A stretch of DNA of 6,949 nt from Pseudomonadota bacterium (lineage in GTDB: Bacteria > Pseudomonadota > Alphaproteobacteria > Caulobacterales > Caulobacteraceae), in NCBI GenBank assembly GCA_023445955.1, contig JAEXJH010000131.1, positions 1-6,949 of the forward strand, in the 5' to 3' direction. A model generated the notes under the pieces. The model did no database searches. It saw only the letters and a list, made by a program, of their open reading frames with translations, and was not told the DNA's origin. Positions 5,087 through 6,949 of the stretch are shown here, one piece after another (within the stretch, counting starts at the first letter, position 1; every line of letters starts with the position of its first letter). The position numbers were made by a program, and so were the translations under genes.

Positions 5087-6949
5087 ATGGCTTCCGAGGC
5101 CTCCAGCGCTTCCAGTTCCGATTGCGCGCCAGCGTCTACCGACATCCCCCAGCAGGACGGCGGTCCGCCGAACGGCAATGGTCACGGGCCCAATGGCCAC
5201 GGTGACGCGAAGGGTCATGGCTTCTTCGCCCTGGCCCTGGGCTCGATCGGCGTCGTGTTCGGCGACATCGGCACCAGCCCCCTTTACGCGCTGCGTGAGG
5301 CCCTGAGCCATGCGCGCTCGTCGGCGTCGGCCGAGCACGCGGTGCTGGGCGTGGTGTCGCTGGTCCTGTGGACCATGACCCTGTTCGTGACGATCAAGTA
5401 CGTCATCTTCTTCATGCGCGCCGACAACAAGGGCGAGGGCGGCACGCTGGCCTTGATGGCCCTGGCCCAGAAGGCCCTGGGCAAGACCGGCCGCAAGCGC
5501 TCCATGGCGATCTTCTTCCTGGGCGTGGTGGGCGCGGCGCTGTTCTACGGCGACGGCATCATCACCCCGGCCATCTCGGTGCTCTCGGCCGTCGAGGGCC
5601 TGAAGGACGCGCCCGGCGTCGGCCATAGCCTGACGCCCTATATCGTGCCGATCTCGGCCGGCATCCTGATCGCCCTCTTCGCCGTCCAGGCCAAGGGCAC
5701 CCATCGGATGGCCTCGCTGTTCGGTCCCGTCACGGCAGTGTGGTTCCTGATCCTGGGGGCGCTGGGCGTCTACCATCTGGTCGACGACCTCTCGATCCTG
5801 CGCGCCTTCAATCCCTGGTACGGCGTGCGCTTCCTGCTGGAGAACGGCTTCGTCGGCTTCGTCATCCTGGGCAGCGTGTTCCTGGTCGTGACCGGGGCCG
5901 AGGCGCTGTATGCCGACATGGGCCACTTCGGGAAGCGCCCGATCCAGGCCTCGTGGCTGTGCCTGGTCTTCCCCTGTCTGGCGCTGAACTATCTGGGCCA
6001 AGGCTCGCTGGTGCTCGACCACCCGGCCGCCCGCCACAACCCGTTCTGGGAGATGGTGCCCAGCTTCGCCTACTGGCCGGTGCTGGTCATGGCCACCATC
6101 GCCACCGTCATCGCCAGCCAGGCGGTGATCACCGGCGCCTTCTCGATGACCCAGCAGGCCGTGCAGCTGGGCCTGCTGCCGCGCATCGAGATCAAGCGCA
6201 CGTCCGAGACCCAGGCTGGCCAGATCTTCGTGCCGGCGGTCAATCAGTTCCTGCTGATCGGCGTCCTGGTGCTGCTGTTCATGTTCCAGAGCTCGCACAA
6301 GCTGGCCAACGCCTACGGCATCGCCGTCACCGGCGCGATGTTCGTCGACACCCTGCTGGCCTATGTGGTCATCCGCCGCGTGTGGAAGTGGACCCTGTGG
6401 CAGACCGGCCTGCTGCTGATCCCGCTGGTCGCCCTGGACTCGGTGTTCATCGCCTCGAACATGCTGAAGATCCCCGACGGCGCCTGGCTGCCGCTGGTGT
6501 TCGGCGCGGCGCTGGTGCTGGTCATGGCCACCTGGACCCGCGGCGCCAACATCCTGACCGCCAAGACCCGCCGCGACAGCGTACCCCTAGTCGACCTTAT
6601 GGAGATCCTGCGCGCCCGCGCCCCGCACCGCGCGCCCGGCACGGCGATCTTCCTGACCTCCGACCCCGACATGACCCCCGTCGCGCTTATGCATAACCTC
6701 AAGCACAACAAGGTGCTGCACGAGCGCAACGTGTTCCTCACCGTGGAAACGCTGACGGTGCCCTACGCGACGCCCGGCAAGCGCCTGTCGATCGATCCGA
6801 TCGGCGACGGCTTCCACCGCGTCATGGTGCGCTTCGGCTTCATGGAAACCCCCGACGTGCCGCAGGCATTGATGCAGGCGGCCGACCACGGCACGCTGAT
6901 CTTCGATCCGATGGAGACGACGTACTTCGTCAGCCGCGAGACCATCGTG
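5087..6949 (+). CDS. kup: Kup (Trk-independent) potassium uptake protein, 3'-truncated by the window edge
   Basis: The reading frame is open for 621 codons to the last base, with no stop. Kup is an inner-membrane K+/H+ symporter (KUP/HAK/KT family) for low-affinity potassium uptake. Family motifs appear in order: FGDIGTSPLYALREA (58-72), ADNKGEGGT (112-120), FYGDGIITPAISVLSAVEG (153-171), VTGAEALYADMGHFG (268-282) and SQAVITGAFSMTQQA (344-358). About twelve membrane segments span 46-482, and a soluble C-terminal domain follows from about 483. E. coli Kup is 622 residues and ends some 40 residues after the YFVSRE-like segment reached here, so about that much is missing. An N-terminal extension of about 45 residues is rich in Ser, then Gly, Asn and His. 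The ATG at 5087 is fixed by GGAGG (5076-5080) with 6-base spacing. It is divergent from the Rrf2 gene across 198 bases and is probably unrelated in function. Confidence 0.96.
   Translation, partial: MASEASSASSSDCAPASTDIPQQDGGPPNGNGHGPNGHGDAKGHGFFALALGSIGVVFGDIGTSPLYALREALSHARSSASAEHAVLGVVSLVLWTMTLFVTIKYVIFFMRADNKGEGGTLALMALAQKALGKTGRKRSMAIFFLGVVGAALFYGDGIITPAISVLSAVEGLKDAPGVGHSLTPYIVPISAGILIALFAVQAKGTHRMASLFGPVTAVWFLILGALGVYHLVDDLSILRAFNPWYGVRFLLENGFVGFVILGSVFLVVTGAEALYADMGHFGKRPIQASWLCLVFPCLALNYLGQGSLVLDHPAARHNPFWEMVPSFAYWPVLVMATIATVIASQAVITGAFSMTQQAVQLGLLPRIEIKRTSETQAGQIFVPAVNQFLLIGVLVLLFMFQSSHKLANAYGIAVTGAMFVDTLLAYVVIRRVWKWTLWQTGLLLIPLVALDSVFIASNMLKIPDGAWLPLVFGAALVLVMATWTRGANILTAKTRRDSVPLVDLMEILRARAPHRAPGTAIFLTSDPDMTPVALMHNLKHNKVLHERNVFLTVETLTVPYATPGKRLSIDPIGDGFHRVMVRFGFMETPDVPQALMQAADHGTLIFDPMETTYFVSRETIV

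Noticed and set aside
4973..6298. 441-codon minus-strand frame opposite kup
   Set aside because: Composition is His/Gln/Asp/Arg-rich and unlike a real protein, and kup on the other strand has every family motif in frame.
5740..6696. 318-codon plus-strand frame inside kup
   Set aside because: It is the +1 shadow of kup, rich in Pro, Arg and Gly. The kup frame itself is uninterrupted.

Overview
The window is high-GC DNA with strong G/C preference at third codon positions. Its gene content fits an alphaproteobacterium, most likely a Caulobacteraceae member such as Caulobacter. That placement is an inference from overall protein and codon character, not from a marker gene. I see no RNA genes, mobile elements or CRISPR arrays, and no gene-free stretch longer than 300 bases.

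Layout, left to right. On the minus strand, transcribed right to left, lie a WrbA-like flavodoxin-family protein (2349-2957), a short-chain dehydrogenase (1375-2175) and rlmN, the radical-SAM rRNA/tRNA adenine-C2 methyltransferase (76-1326). The dehydrogenase and rlmN are 48 bases apart and could share a transcript. The flavoprotein gene is separated from them by 173 bases that hold two perfect tandem hairpins. A 297-base divergent intergenic region (2958-3254) carries several palindromes and a structured leader, and leads into a DHA1-type major-facilitator transporter on the plus strand (3255-4445). An Rrf2-family regulator (4448-4888, minus) converges on the transporter with only two bases between the stop codons. 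A 198-base intergenic region then leads to kup, a potassium/proton symporter (5087 to the window edge, plus), which is cut off before its C-terminus.

How the genes may work together: rlmN and kup are housekeeping genes. The block between them (SDR, flavoprotein, exporter-type MFS, cysteine-containing Rrf2 regulator) looks like a small electrophile, quinone or redox-stress module, with the Rrf2 protein as a candidate local regulator. This grouping is inferred from family and proximity. No gene is of an unknown family, and I see no clear new multi-gene system. The most interesting signals are non-coding: a 14-bp perfect palindrome and a Shine-Dalgarno-sequestering leader before the MFS gene, paired palindromes before the flavoprotein gene, and the tandem hairpins after it. 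A protein-level oddity is the apparent loss of the tetrad asparagine in the SDR.
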